Of a DNA stretch of 64,000 bases, positions 35,201 through 46,255 are shown one piece after another. A model generated the notes under the pieces. It did not search any database. It saw only the letters and a program-made list of their open reading frames with translations, and was not told the DNA's origin. Made by a program: the position numbers and the translations under genes. The first letter of the stretch is position 1, and each line of letters begins with the position of its first letter. Source of the DNA: Chamaelirium japonicum (lineage: Eukaryota; Streptophyta; Magnoliopsida; Liliales; Melanthiaceae). The DNA lies in assembly GCA_947650365.1 (NCBI GenBank), contig CANTAL010000024.1:1645001-1709000 (forward strand). Reading direction: 5' to 3'.

Positions 35201-38200
35201 ACTCCACTTGTCAATATTTATACAACCCCTTTAGGGTAGGGCACGTTTGACGGCTCTCTCTTTCTTCTATATCACAACACATTATCAGTGCAAACATGTC
35301 GAGCCCAGCCTACCAGTCACAAGAAAATAGAGAGAGAAACAAAGACAGAAAAAAGAGAAGAAGAGAAAAAATAAAACAGAGAGAGAAACAAAGACAGAAG
35401 AGAGAGAAGAGAAAGAAGAGATAAACGAAAAGAGAAGAAAGAAGAAGTCCTGTTCTAGTCCATTGGCCACGGGTATAAGTGTGAAGTAAGAAGGAATCTA
35501 TATTCCAAAACTCTACTTCTTAATATTTATATGGCCCCTTCAGGGTGGGGCATATTTGATGCTCTTTTTTTCTCCTATCTCACAACACGTTATCAACACG
35601 AACATGTCCAGCCCAGCCGACCAATCATAAGAAAACGAAGAGAGAAATAAAGACAAAAGAGAGAGAAGAAGAGAGAATAGAATAGAGAGATAAACGAAAG
35701 GAGAAGAGAGAAGAAGTCTTGCTCTAGTCTATTGGTCACGGGTATAGGTGTGAAGTATGAAGGAATCTAAATTCCAAAACTCCACTTCTCAATAATATAA
35801 TTAATTCTCTCCATTCTTTTATCTCTTCTCCCATAGATTAGGGTTTCCCATAGATTGCTTAGGCCCTAAGTAAGCTTACCCTATAAATAATAAATAATAT
35901 ACGATCCCTTTAGGATGGGGGTTGTTTGACGACTCTCCTTTTCTCCCATCTCACAATATGTTATCAGCACGAACATATCGAGCTTACCCGACCAGTCGTA
36001 AAAAAATAAAAAGAGAAACAAAGACAGAAGTAGAGTTTTGGAATTTAGATTTCTTCTTACTTCACACCTATACCCGTGGTCAAAGGACTAGAGCAGGACT
36101 ACTTCTCTCTTCATTTATCTCTCCATTCTCTTCTCTCTTCTTCTCTTTCTTCTGTCTTTTTTTATCTATCAATTTTCTTTTGACTGGTCGGCTGGGTTTG
36201 ACATGTTCGTCTTGATAACGTATTGTGAGATGGGAGAAAGAGAGAGCCATTACACGTGCCCCACCCTAAAGGGCTCGTATAAATATTAAGAAGTAAAGTT
36301 TTGGAATTTAGATTCCTTCTTACTTCACACCTATACCCGTGGTCAATGAACTAGAGCATGATTTTGTCTCTCTTCGTTTATCTCTCCGTTCTCTTCTCTC
36401 TTTTTCTCTCTTTTCTGTCTTCGTTTATTTCTCCATTTTCTAGTGACTAGTCGGTTGGGCTCGACATGTTCGTGCTGATAACGTGTTGTAAGGAGAAAGA
36501 AGAGAACCTAATTAAAATAATTTAAATCTTTCTAGTTTTAATAATTAAATAGAAGTCTGTCCTCATCTTCTCTCTCTTCTGTGGAGTTTTGGAATTTAGA
36601 TTCCTTATTACATCACACCTATATCTGTGGCCAATGGACTGGAGCAGAACTTCTTCTCTCTTCGTTTATCTTTCTGTTCTCTTCTCTTTTCTTCTCTCTC
36701 TTCTTCTTTCTCTTCTCTCTTCTACTCTTTCTTTTCTGGAGTTTTGGAATTTAGATTCCTTTTTACTTCATACCTATACCCGTGGCCAATGGACTAGAGC
36801 AGGACTTCTTATCCCCTTCTCTTTTCATTTATCTCTCCGTGATTTTCTCTCTTCTACATAAATAATTTATTTAAATAATATAATTATTTAATTGAGAGAG
36901 AAATAAAGACAGAAGAGAGAGAACAAGAGAGAAGAGAAAGGAAAGATAAATAAAAAAAGAAGACAGAAGAAGTCCTGCTCTAGTCTTTTTGCAACGGGTA
37001 AAGGTGTGAAGTAAGAAAGAATCTAAATTCCAATACTACACTGAAGAGAGAGAAGAAGAGAGAAAAGAACGGAGAAATAAACGAAGATAGAAGTAAGTTT
37101 TGGAATTTAGATTCCTTCTTACTTACACATATACCCATGGCCAATGGACTGGAGCAGGACTTCTCTCTTCTCTCTTCATTTATCTCTCCTCTTATCTCTT
37201 CTTCTCTTTTCTGTGGAGTTTTGGAATTTAGATTCCATCTTACTTCACACCTATACCTGTGGCCAATGAATTAGAGCAGGACTTCTTCTCTCTTATATCT
37301 TCATTTATCTCTCTGTTCTCTTCTCTCTTCTTCTCTCTTTTCTATCTTTATTTTCTTTTGACTAGTCGGCTGGGCTCGACATGTTCATACTGATAACGTG
37401 GTGTGAGATGGGAGAAAGACAGTGCCGTCAAACATGTCCCACCCTAAAGGGGTCGTATAAATATTAAGAAGTGAAGTTTTGGAATTTAGATTCCTTCTTA
37501 CTTCACACTTTTTTAATAATTAAATAATAATTTATTTAATTAAAAAATTTATAGTAATATTACTATGATAATCATAATAACGTTGAGATGATACTATTGA
37601 GAAATAGAGTTTTGGAATTTAGATTCCTTCTTACTTTACACTCACACCCGTGGCCAATGGACTGGAGTAGGACTTCTTCTTTATTCTCTCTTCGTTTATC
37701 TCTTCGTTCTCTTCTTTCTTTTTCTCTCTCTTCTGTCTTCGTTTTTTTTTTAATTTTCTTGTGACTGGTCGGCTGGGATCGACATGTTCGTGCTGATAAC
37801 ATATTGTGAGATGGGCAAAAAAAAAAGAATGTAGAGATTTAATAATATTATTGAGAAGTGGAGTTTTAGAATTTAGATTCCTTCTTACTTCACACCTATA
37901 CCCATGGCCAATGGACTGGAGCATGGCTTCTTCTCTCTTTTTTCTTTATTTATCTCTCCATTCTCTTCATTCTCTTCTGTCTTCATTTCTCTCTCCGTTT
38001 TCTTGTGACTGGTCAATTGGGCTCGACATGTTTGTACTGGTAATGTATTATGAGATGGGGGAAAGAGAGAGCCGTCAAACGTGCCCCACCCTAAAGGGGC
38101 TATATATTATTTATAGGGCAAGCTTACTTAGGGCCTAAGCAATCTATAGGAAACCCTGATTCATGGTAGAGATCCGATGGTGGATATCCATCCGATCGAA

Positions 38201-38284
38201 CGATCGCAAAACAGTTATAATATTTTAAATTTTTATAAAGAAAAATATAAATTATTTTTAAAGGAAAAAAATTTAGGTATGCCT
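32251..38284. repeat. Dominant repeat, mixed orientations up to the Tat insertion
   Basis: Plus motifs lie near 32555, 33653, 34852, 35283, 35588 and 35960; inverted motifs near 33072, 33340, 33907, 34535, 36208, 36471, 37388 and 37790. AT-rich patches lie at 34020-34230 and 37510-37580. The last part (38160-38279) is the inverted TCCGATCGAACGATC block and domain end, stopping in TATGCCT where the Tat element entered. Confidence 0.65.
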
Positions 38285-38974
38285 TGTGGGGGAAAATCTT
38301 CGTGCCGACTCGAAGACTTCGCCGCACCAGTCAATTGAGGTTCGAGTCAAAGATCGTTGTTCAATCTATTGATCGGAGTCGAAACTTTCAATATGCAAAC
38401 AGAGAGAGTTTGATACAAGAGATGTGATCTCGGAGTTCAGCCGAAGCCTACGTCTCCGTGCTATAGGGAGCAACCCGAATTCACTAACACTTATATCGAA
38501 GTGATCTCGACAGGCTGAGTATCACCGAAACCACTCTGATCTCTTCGAAGACAAGAAGAAGATCGATGAGAGGAGGAGGAGGGGAAGCCGAAAAATTCCA
38601 GAGCTCTGGGTTTCTGAAAATCAGATCTCAGAACTGAAATTCGGATCTATTTACATTCGAAGGGCTGCTATTTATTGAATTTCCTGGTGGTAAATGGTGG
38701 TTTTCTGCTGTCGTATCTGGGGATCCTCCACGTAAAGTTGGTGGGCCCCGCTGTCATCTCCTAGGGGATTCCACAGGCTCTTGGGCCCACCAGGCAGGGC
38801 CAGTGGGTCCTGCTGTAGTCTTCGGGGGCCCACCAGGCAGGGCCGGTGGGTCCCGCTGTAGTCTTCGGGGGCCCACAGACGGCGCCAGGGTCCTGCTGTG
38901 GTCTTCAGGGGCCCACCAGGCAGGGCCGGTGGGTCCCGCTGTTTGCAGACTTCTTGCCAAAATTTGCACCCACA
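38285..38974 (-). repeat. 3' LTR of the Tat element (left side on plus strand)
   Basis: It is 690 bp, TGTGGGGGAA to GCACCCACA as read on the plus strand. 38784-38950 contains about four tandem copies (39-43 bp) of a GGGCCCACCAGGCAGGGCC-type unit. The TATA site intact in the other LTR is altered here (CTATTTATTG). Confidence 0.95.
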
Positions 38975-38978
38975 GTTA

Positions 38979-38986
38979 CCCCCTCC
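38979..38986 (-). other. Polypurine tract of the Tat element
   Basis: Read on the minus strand as GGAGGGGG, four bases (TAAC) before the 3' LTR. It is the usual start point for plus-strand DNA synthesis. Confidence 0.75.
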
Positions 38987-39087
38987 AAGTTAGCTAAGAG
39001 ACTACCTTGGCTGGCTTGGATTCTTGGTGCAAAGCTAACGCCCCCTGTCATAAGTTCAAAAAGGAGCTTGTCGAGTGTTAGCGCCAA

Positions 39088-40378
39088 AGGACTGATCGGT
39101 CACGTTCTGACTGATCGGTCAAACATGACCGATCGGTCAATTTTGACCGATCGGTCAAGTCTGACCGATCGGTCTAATTCAACCGGTCGATATCGGAGTG
39201 ATCGGTCAGAAAACACAGTTTTCTGACCGATCCAGTAGAAATTTGACCGATCGGTTGAATTTGACCGATCGGTCAAGTCTGACCGATCGGTTAAATTCAA
39301 CCGGTCGAGGTTGGAGTGATCGGTCAGAAAACACAGTTTTCTGACTGATTCAGTAGAAATTCGACCGATCGGTTGAATTTGATCGATCGATCGAGTCTGA
39401 CCGATCGGTTAAATTCAACCGGTCGAGGTTGGAGTGATCGGTCAGAAAACACAGTTTTCTGATCGATTTCTGTAGAAATTCGACCGATCGGTTGAATTTG
39501 ACCGATCGGTCAAGTCCGACCGATCGGTTAAATTCAACCGGTCGAGGTCGGTGGGATCAGGAAAAAAGCCAAGATTTCTGACCGATCCAGTAGAATTTCG
39601 TTCGATCGGTTGAATTTGACCGATCGGTCAAGTCTAATCGATCGGTTAATTTCAACCGGTCAAGGTTGGCGGGATCGGGAAAAAAGCCAAGTTTTTTGCT
39701 TGATCCTGTAGAAAATCGATCGATCGGTTGAATTTGACCGATCGGTCAAGTCTGACCGATCAGTTAAATTCAGCCGGTCGAGGTTGGTGGGATCGGGAAA
39801 AAAGCCAAGTTTTTTACCCGATCCAGTAGAATTTTGATCGATCGGTTGAATTTGATCGATCGATCAAGTCTGATCGATCGGTTAATTTCAGCCAGTCGAG
39901 GTTGGCGGGATCGGGAAAAAAGCCAAGTTTTTTACCCGATCCAGTAGAATTTCGACTGATCGGTTGAATTTGACCGATCGGTCAAGTCTGATCGATCAGT
40001 TAATTTTAGCCGGTTGAGGTTGGCGAGATCGGGAAAAAAGCCAAGTTTTTTACCTGATCCAGTAGAATTTCGACCGATCGGTTGAATTTGACCGATCGGT
40101 CAAGTCTGATCGATCGGTTTATTTCAACCGGTCGAGGTTGGCGGGATCGGGAAAAAAGCCAAGATTTCTGACCGATTCAGTAGAATTTCGACTGATCGGT
40201 TGAATTTGACCGATCGATCAAGTCTGATCGATCGGTTAATTTCAACCGGTCGAGGTTGGCGGTATCGGGAAAAAAGCCAAGCTTTTTGCCCGATCCTGTA
40301 GAAAATCGACCGATCGGTTGAATTTGACCGATCGGTCAAGTCTGACCGATCGGTTAAATTCAGTCGGTCGAGGTTAAG
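39088..40378. repeat. Minisatellite in the Tat 3' region, period about 118 bp, 11 copies
   Basis: The CAACCGGTCGAGGTTGG word recurs near 39180, 39299, 39417, 39536, 39654, 39773, 39890, 40010, 40129, 40245 and 40361. Each unit carries two or three copies of the 12-bp palindrome GACCGATCGGTC or close variants. The first three units contain a GTCAGAAAAC-ACA-GTTTTCTGAC hairpin, replaced in later units by GGGATCGGGAAAAAAGCCAAG. It lies between the antisense gene and the 3' LTR, where Tat elements are known to carry variable tandem repeats. The open frames across it are artefacts. Confidence 0.93.
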
Positions 40379-40598
40379 TTTTGAACCTGCCGAGTCTAGG
40401 TGGCAGAAGAGCCTGATTTTCTGCGAGGTCTTCGGGTAAAGTCTTTGAGCGGCGATGGAGTTTAATTTTTTTTGTTCGAATCTTCGGTCCATCTGGATCG
40501 GGGAGTCTCTTGAATCGGTGGTCCGGTTGGACCGGCGGTTCGACGCTTCGTCTGGTCACGACGGTTCGCCTGTTTTTGCGCTTGCTATGGATTGATGT

Positions 40599-40645
40599 CA
40601 CGTGTCCCTGCAAAAACACGGGATTTGATATAGTGATGACACGTG
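40599..40645 (+). promoter_or_regulatory. Two CACGTG boxes upstream of the antisense gene
   Basis: CACGTG at 40599-40604 and 40640-40645, about 75 and 35 bases upstream of a TATA box. In plants this G-box core binds bZIP and bHLH factors. Any regulatory role is inferred from position. Confidence 0.5.
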
Positions 40646-40677
40646 CCCTCTCGATTTGCGCGCCAATTTCTTCTGGG

Positions 40678-40685
40678 TATATAAG
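40678..40685 (+). promoter_or_regulatory. TATA box of the antisense gene
   Basis: TATATAAG about 105 bases before the ATG at 40787, with no ATG in between in the same frame. The spacing suits a core promoter. Confidence 0.6.
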
Positions 40686-40786
40686 TTTCTCTGGCTGTTA
40701 TTTTTGACCCATGCTTTTAGAATTTTTTCAAAGTCCAGAATCTTTGCTCTCGATTTTCCGTTCTCTGTTTCCTCTTGATCGGTCGA

Positions 40787-42005
40787 ATGGCATCCTCTGG
40801 CAACTCGAAGAAGATGAATGTGGTCCCCTCGAAGAGGAAGGGGAAGGAGATTGCTGAAGTTTCATCCGTCCCGAAAGGTCGTGGCAAGGGCAAGGCTGTG
40901 CTGGTGGAGCTTGGTGAATTGGGCAAAAGGCACGTGGGAGTCGGATTTGCTTTCGCTCCGTCAAGGCCAGAGCACATTCCCAAGGCGAAGTTCGTGTTGG
41001 GCCCTCTGATGTCGCTGACGAAGGAGCCTGCCTATGTGTATAACACGGGTGGCAAGCTCACCGATGTGAAGAAGGCGAAGTGGCAAAAGCTGCTGGCCTG
41101 TTTTACGGAGGGGAAGAATCAGCCATCTCTATCTGGAGTTCTATCTGCTTTTGGTATTGACAAGCGGACAGTGTTCGTGAATGTCGCCAGCATGGAACAG
41201 GTGATAGGGACAGTGGTCTCAGTAGGCCAGTTGAATTGCAGACTGCGCCTTCCACTTCTGCCGTTCACTGCGAGGTTGCTAAATACTTCAGGCCTCTGCC
41301 CCGGACAACTTACCGGGAACGCATGGAGGATAATCTACGCTTTCTGCCACGTAGAATCTGATTTCCAGAAGGAGCTCAGGGAGTGCTATTCCAGCATCCC
41401 TGATGATGAAGAGGCCCGGATTGAACTAGGATACTTTTTCTATCACTACAGATAGGCTTCGAGGAAAGACAGCCCGTTCTTTAACTTGACAGGCGTATCT
41501 GCTTTACGCCCAATCGCCGACACTGTCCCCTCTGATAAACTATACACTGATTGGCCGCTTTCGGTTGCTGGTGCCTGGACCCCACTCTCAGTGCCCGAGA
41601 CTCCCCGAAACGATATGAACAAGGAGATAAAGATGTACTACGCGGGAGGTGAGTTAGCTTGGCCTTCGGAGCGGGTTGGTGCCATCGACAATCTGTTCCT
41701 GGAGTTGACATGCGGTACTCGATCATGGAAGCAGTTTTCGAACTGCCCGGTCAGGTATGGCAACGCCAATCTCCTCCATCGGCTACAGGCCCGGTACGAA
41801 GACAATGAAGTCTTGTACTCCGATTATGAGGAGGATCCTCAATCGGGCAAGATTATCAGAAAAATCCGGACTGAGAAGAAGGCATATGGTGTGAGGCATC
41901 GATTGCCCACCACAGAATAGAAACTGGTAATAAGCCGCTGGGGCCAGGCGAAGAAAAGGAAGGTCATCGTCGAGCAGAAGGAAGATGAAGAAGAAGAAGA
42001 GAAGA

Positions 42006-42037
<32 letters not shown>

Positions 42038-43685
42038 AACAAAGGAGAAGAAGAAGAAGAAGAAGAAGAAGAAGATGAGGAGGATGAAGATGATAAAGAT
42101 AATAATAGTGATGAGGATGATGATGATGACGGGGGAGACCAGGGGGGTGATGAGATTCCTCCCACCCCTACTGGAGGTGATGCTGGAAGAGGGGGTGGTG
42201 AGGAAGAGATTCCTCCCACCCCCATTGGTGGCGATGGAGTGAAAGGGGGTGGTGAGGAAGAAATTCCTCCCACCCCCACTGGTGGTGAAGAGGAGGATTC
42301 GCAGCCCATACCTATTGACGAGGCTAAGGCTCGTCGTATGGAATTGGTGATGGACGCGGTGAGTGATGGTCAGAGAGTGGTTCCCGCCTACCACTTCGAA
42401 GAGTTGAAGAAGCACCCAGTGCACCTGAAGATTAAGTTTTCGGGGAGTGGTGGGGTTGGAAGCAGCCCCACGCCCCTCGACCAAATACCTCCAGATGTTC
42501 TCCGTCTCGAAGGCGCGACTACAAGCGGGGGTCTGGAGGTTGAACAACCTCCTCCCCCGTCGCGCTCTTTGGCCGAGGAAATGGCAGCCCTTGTGGCCGG
42601 GCTCGAGCAGCAACAAGATGAAGGGGAGATCTTACCTCTTCGGAGTGTTCCTTCTCCTGCACATATAGAGAGAGAGAGCCGCGTGGGCGATGGGACTCCC
42701 CAACCTCAGCCGGAGCCAACACCGCCAAGGAGAAGTCTACCCCCAAGGATAAGAGTTCTGATCGTGGGAAGGGGAAAGTATCTCAAGTCGATGCCACAGG
42801 TATCTTTACTGAATTCTCTTCTGATTGCACTGCCTTTGATGCTTGAAATATTCAATTCTTTGAACTTTCGCTTGACTTGTAGAGACTCCTACTGGCACGA
42901 CTTTGCTTTTGAAGGATTTGGGTGAGGTTGACATCAACCACCCAACTCCAGTGATCCGAAAGCTCTGTAACCTTCCGGGGGCCTCGATCGAGGGAGCCTT
43001 CCATAGGCTTTAAGTAGTGGTAAGTGCATCAGCTTGACTTGACTTTTGAATTGAATCTTCTGAAATATTCCTAACACTTCTTGTTTGTTCACAGAATTCA
43101 GCGGTTCTAAAGTTTGGCACAAAGCTTTTCAAGAAGGTCGGAGAGCGAGAGGCTTTAACTGAAGTTTCTCGCCTGACGGCTGAATTGAAAGCTGCCCAAG
43201 AGGAGAAGGATAAGCTGAGGGAGCTTCTGTCTTCCAAGAAGGAGGCTTTGAAGGCCAAGAACGAGGCCCTTCGCAAGGAGAAGTTGGAGAGCAAGGGGTG
43301 GCAGAACAGCTATGAGGCTCGGGGTCATGAGCTTGAAGAGTTGAAGAACCGATTCTTCAAGATGGAGACCCTGGACCATGACCGAGGAGTAGAACTCAAG
43401 GAGTTGAAGGGCCAATTTGATAGCAGGGAAACTGCTCTTGCTGCCAGAGAGGCTGCTCTTGCTGCTAAGGAGGCCGCTTCTACTGCCAAGGAGGAGGCTC
43501 TCAAAAAGAAGTTGGAGCATACTCGTGCTGAATGTCAAAGCTTCAGGGAGACGGCAGAGAAGGCGGTGGAAGCACTCAGGGTTCATGCCAGCAGCGTCCG
43601 GTCTTCTAAGGCTTCTGCGGTGAGTAAAGCTCATGGCGGATCCGAAGGAGAGAAGTCGCGTGCTCCAAGTGTGGCCAAACCTTGA
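40787..43685 (+). pseudogene. Spliced antisense gene of the Tat element (three exons, broken)
   Basis: The exons are 40787-42799, 42883-43019 and 43095-43685. Both introns (83 and 75 bp) are GT-AG, the second with donor GTAAGTG and acceptor TTCACAG, and the phases agree across both joins. The product starts MASSGNSKKMN, has a globular domain to about residue 375, a Glu/Asp-rich run, three EIPPTPTGG-type repeats, a Lys-rich segment and a C-terminal coiled coil (AALAAREAALAAKEAA). Stops at 41453-41455 (TAG), 41918-41920 (TAG) and 43011-43013 (TAA) and a frameshift between about 42660 and 42724 break it. Position and strand match the extra antisense gene of Tat elements such as RIRE2 and Grande, whose function is not known to me. 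I give it no function; a structural or nucleic-acid-binding role is possible. Confidence 0.8.
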
Positions 43686-43765
43686 TGATTCTATCTCTTT
43701 TTTGTTATTGTACTTGTAAACTCTTGACATGTAAAAGCTCACTCTTGTACTTGAAATTTTTTGAT

Positions 43766-43771
43766 AATAAA
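43766..43771 (+). terminator. Poly(A) signal of the antisense gene
   Basis: AATAAA 81 bases after the stop codon at 43685, in T-rich sequence. It fits a plant 3' end. Confidence 0.55.
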
Positions 43772-43862
43772 GATCGTTTTGGTATTAGAAACTGAATGTC
43801 CCTTGTTGAATTGTTGAGTTCTGGATGGTATTGGGATGTTTGATTATACAAACACTTGAATG

Positions 43863-44170
43863 TAAGGAGTCAAGTCGCCACTTGATCACCCAAATTGGTT
43901 AAGTAACTTGAAAATTGAACTTGAATTCGTTTAACATTTGTATATGAGGGGTCGAGTCGCAACTCAAGCACCCAAACCTGTTAGACGATATCGAAATTGA
44001 TTGAAATTGAAGGTCGTTTAACATTTCTAAGTAAGGGGTAGTCTTGCAACACAAACTCCCAAACCTGTTAAATTGACTAGTAACTTGAAGGTTGCTTTGT
44101 ATGACAACCCGAAACCGTTTAACATTTTCCTGTAAGGGGTTGAGTCGCAACTTAAGCACCCAAACTTGTT
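43863..44170. repeat. Tandem repeat between antisense gene and integrase, period about 83-99 bp
   Basis: Four units marked by TAAGGGGTTGAGTCGCAACT-like words near 43865, 43948, 44033 and 44133, each followed by CACCCAAACCTGTTAA and a GTTTAACATTT word. It is non-coding. Confidence 0.7.
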
Positions 44171-44299
44171 AAACGACCTTGTAATTGGAATGTAGATGAT
44201 TTGAAACTGCTTCAGAACTTGAATTGAAAAAGCTGAGAATTTGAACACATGAAAGAGAACTTTATTCATCATGGAATTTACATCATGGATAGAACAATT

Positions 44300-45551
44300 T
44301 GAGATATATGGCATTCCAAGCTCGTGGTAGTCTATCTCCTTCTGGTGAGATCAGTCGGTAAGATCCTTTGTTTCCTACTGATTCCATAATGTAGGGTCCT
44401 TCCCAGTTGGGAGCTAGTTTCCCGCTGCTGTGTTCTTTAGTGTTGTAGAAAACTGCTTTGAGAACTAGGCTGCCAATCAGGAACTGTCTCTTATAGATCT
44501 TCTGATCGTAGGCTCGCTTGATCTTCTGTTGATACTTGGCAATTCGAACGATTGCTTGATCTCATAGTTCTTCAGAGAAATCCAGATCGTTGGTTCGAAG
44601 TTCTTCATTGATCCCTCCTTCAACTGCTCTGGTTTTCAAAGTACTTGATATGTTTTCTGTTGGGAGTACTGCTTCCGATCCATATGTCAGATGAAAGGGT
44701 GAGAACCTTGTTGATCTTCTCGGAGTTGTGCGATATCCCCAAAGAACTTAAGGTAGGACTTGTTCCCACAATCCTTTCTTGTCGTTGAGTTTCTTCTTGA
44801 GTATACTAAGAATAGCTCTATTGGAGGCTTTAGCTTGACCATTGCATTGAGGGTATCTTGGAGTTGAATAAAAAAGTTTGATTCCGTTATTGAGACAGAA
44901 TTTGCGAAACTTATCAGAGTCGAATTGAGCCCCATTGTCAGCAACAAGAACTTGAGGTGTGCCAAACCTTGAGAAGATGTTATTGCGGATGAACTTGATC
45001 ACTTCATCATCGGTCTCTCGGAAGAGTGGCACAGCTTCGACCCATTTGGTGAAGTAATCTGTGGCCAGTAGCAGATACTTCTTCTTGCTCGGAGTTGGAG
45101 GAAAGGGTCCCAAGAAGTCCAACCCCCATTGATGGAAAGGCCATGGACTTGATAGTTGATGAAGCTCATCTGCAGGGAGATGGATAGCCCGAGCGTGTCG
45201 TTGGCATGGCTCGCACCTTTGAACCACTTGGTGAGCATCCTTTGCCATTGTAGGCCAGTAGTAACATTGCAATTTTTTTTTGGCCTCAAGAGATCTTCCT
45301 CCCGAATGATTTCCGCAGGCTCCAGAGTGGATATCAATCAGGATTGCCTTTGCTTGTTCAGGGCCAATGCACTTGAGCAACATCCCGTTGTGAGACTTGA
45401 AGTATAGATCTTCTCCTTGAATGGTATAACATGGAAGCTTCCTTTGAAGTCTTCGGGCTTGATTTGGATCTTCGGGTATTTCGCCATGTTTGAAGAAGTT
45501 GAAGATTGGCTGTCTCCAATCCTCAAGCTCACTTGTGGCGGTAAGGTTCAA
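44300..45551 (-). pseudogene. Integrase of the Tat element, catalytic Glu lost
   Basis: The main frame 45551-44748 (267 residues) holds an HHCC zinc domain (H75, H82, C113, C116), then the catalytic core with D145 in WGLDFLGPF and D205 in VLVADNGAQF. Exactly 35 residues later, where the third acidic residue belongs, is K241 (NGQAKASN; codon at 44829-44831). The frame stops at VLP. A shifted frame continues to about 44300 with a stop near 44562 and a C-terminal GPY/F-type module (KLAPNWEGPYIM). The enzyme would join element DNA to the host chromosome; this copy should be inactive. The start is not a true one, since integrase is cut from the Pol polyprotein. Confidence 0.9.
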
Positions 45552-45751
45552 TACCAGTTGATCTCCACCCCAGATCTCTCTGTAGTTGCAATGATTTGTT
45601 GTTCGGGGGTGGTCTTGGGCACTCCTTGATAATCGATTTGTATTTGTCTTCCTCCGAGTGAGTCTCCAAGAACTGAGGCAGCATTGGCTAAGGCATCTGC
45701 TTCTCGATTCTTTGCTCTTGGGATTTGAACAAATTCAGTACTAGTAAAATA

Positions 45752-46255
45752 TTATTGAAGACATCTTACTAGAGCCAAGTAGAGTTGCATTCTCTCTTCA
45801 CGAGCTGTGTACTCTCCGTTGATTTGCCTTATGATCAGCTGGGAGTCGCTGTAGATGATGATTCGATCCACCCCCAGGGATTCAGCCATTTCGAGTCCGG
45901 AGATGAGTGCTTCGTATTCCACTTCGTTGTTGGTGGCATTGAATCCGAGGAGAGTGGTCTTCTGAAGATGATCTTGTTCAGGGGATATCAAGACTATCCC
46001 AGTTCCTGAACCGATCGCACTTGAAGCTCCATCAGTATAAAGCTTCCATGGAGTTGGTATTGTGGTTGGAGCCTCAAGGCTCGGATCGGCTTTTGTAGCC
46101 GAATTGAATGGAGGTTCAACTTCGTCTTCAAGGCGCATATCGACGTCTTCTTCCCAAGTTATAGGATCTTCAACTGGAAAGTCAGCTAGAAAATCAGCAA
46201 TTGCTTGACCCTTGACTGAAGTGCGAGATTCGAACTGGATCCCAAGAGCGCTCAT
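45752..46255 (-). pseudogene. Archaeal-type RNase H domain of the Tat element
   Basis: The frame has the LYTDGASSAIGSG strand (D75), NNEVEYEAL (E113) and IIIYSDSQL (D137), the acidic residues of RNase H. It follows, in the same frame, a first, retroviral-type RNase H and precedes integrase. A second RNase H of archaeal type in this position is a known mark of the Tat lineage. It is separated from the upstream domain by a TAG at 46256-46258, and ends at a TAA before a linker (RAKNREADALANAAS) and a frameshift near 45550. The domain itself looks intact. Confidence 0.85.

Noticed and set aside
39088..40378. CRISPR-like regular palindromic repeats
   Set aside because: The whole unit is repeated without unique spacers and it sits in a plant retrotransposon; it is a minisatellite.
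41785..42616. Minus-strand 277- and 156-residue frames opposite the antisense gene
   Set aside because: They are shadows of the Glu/Asp-rich run, reading as Ser, Phe or Leu runs.
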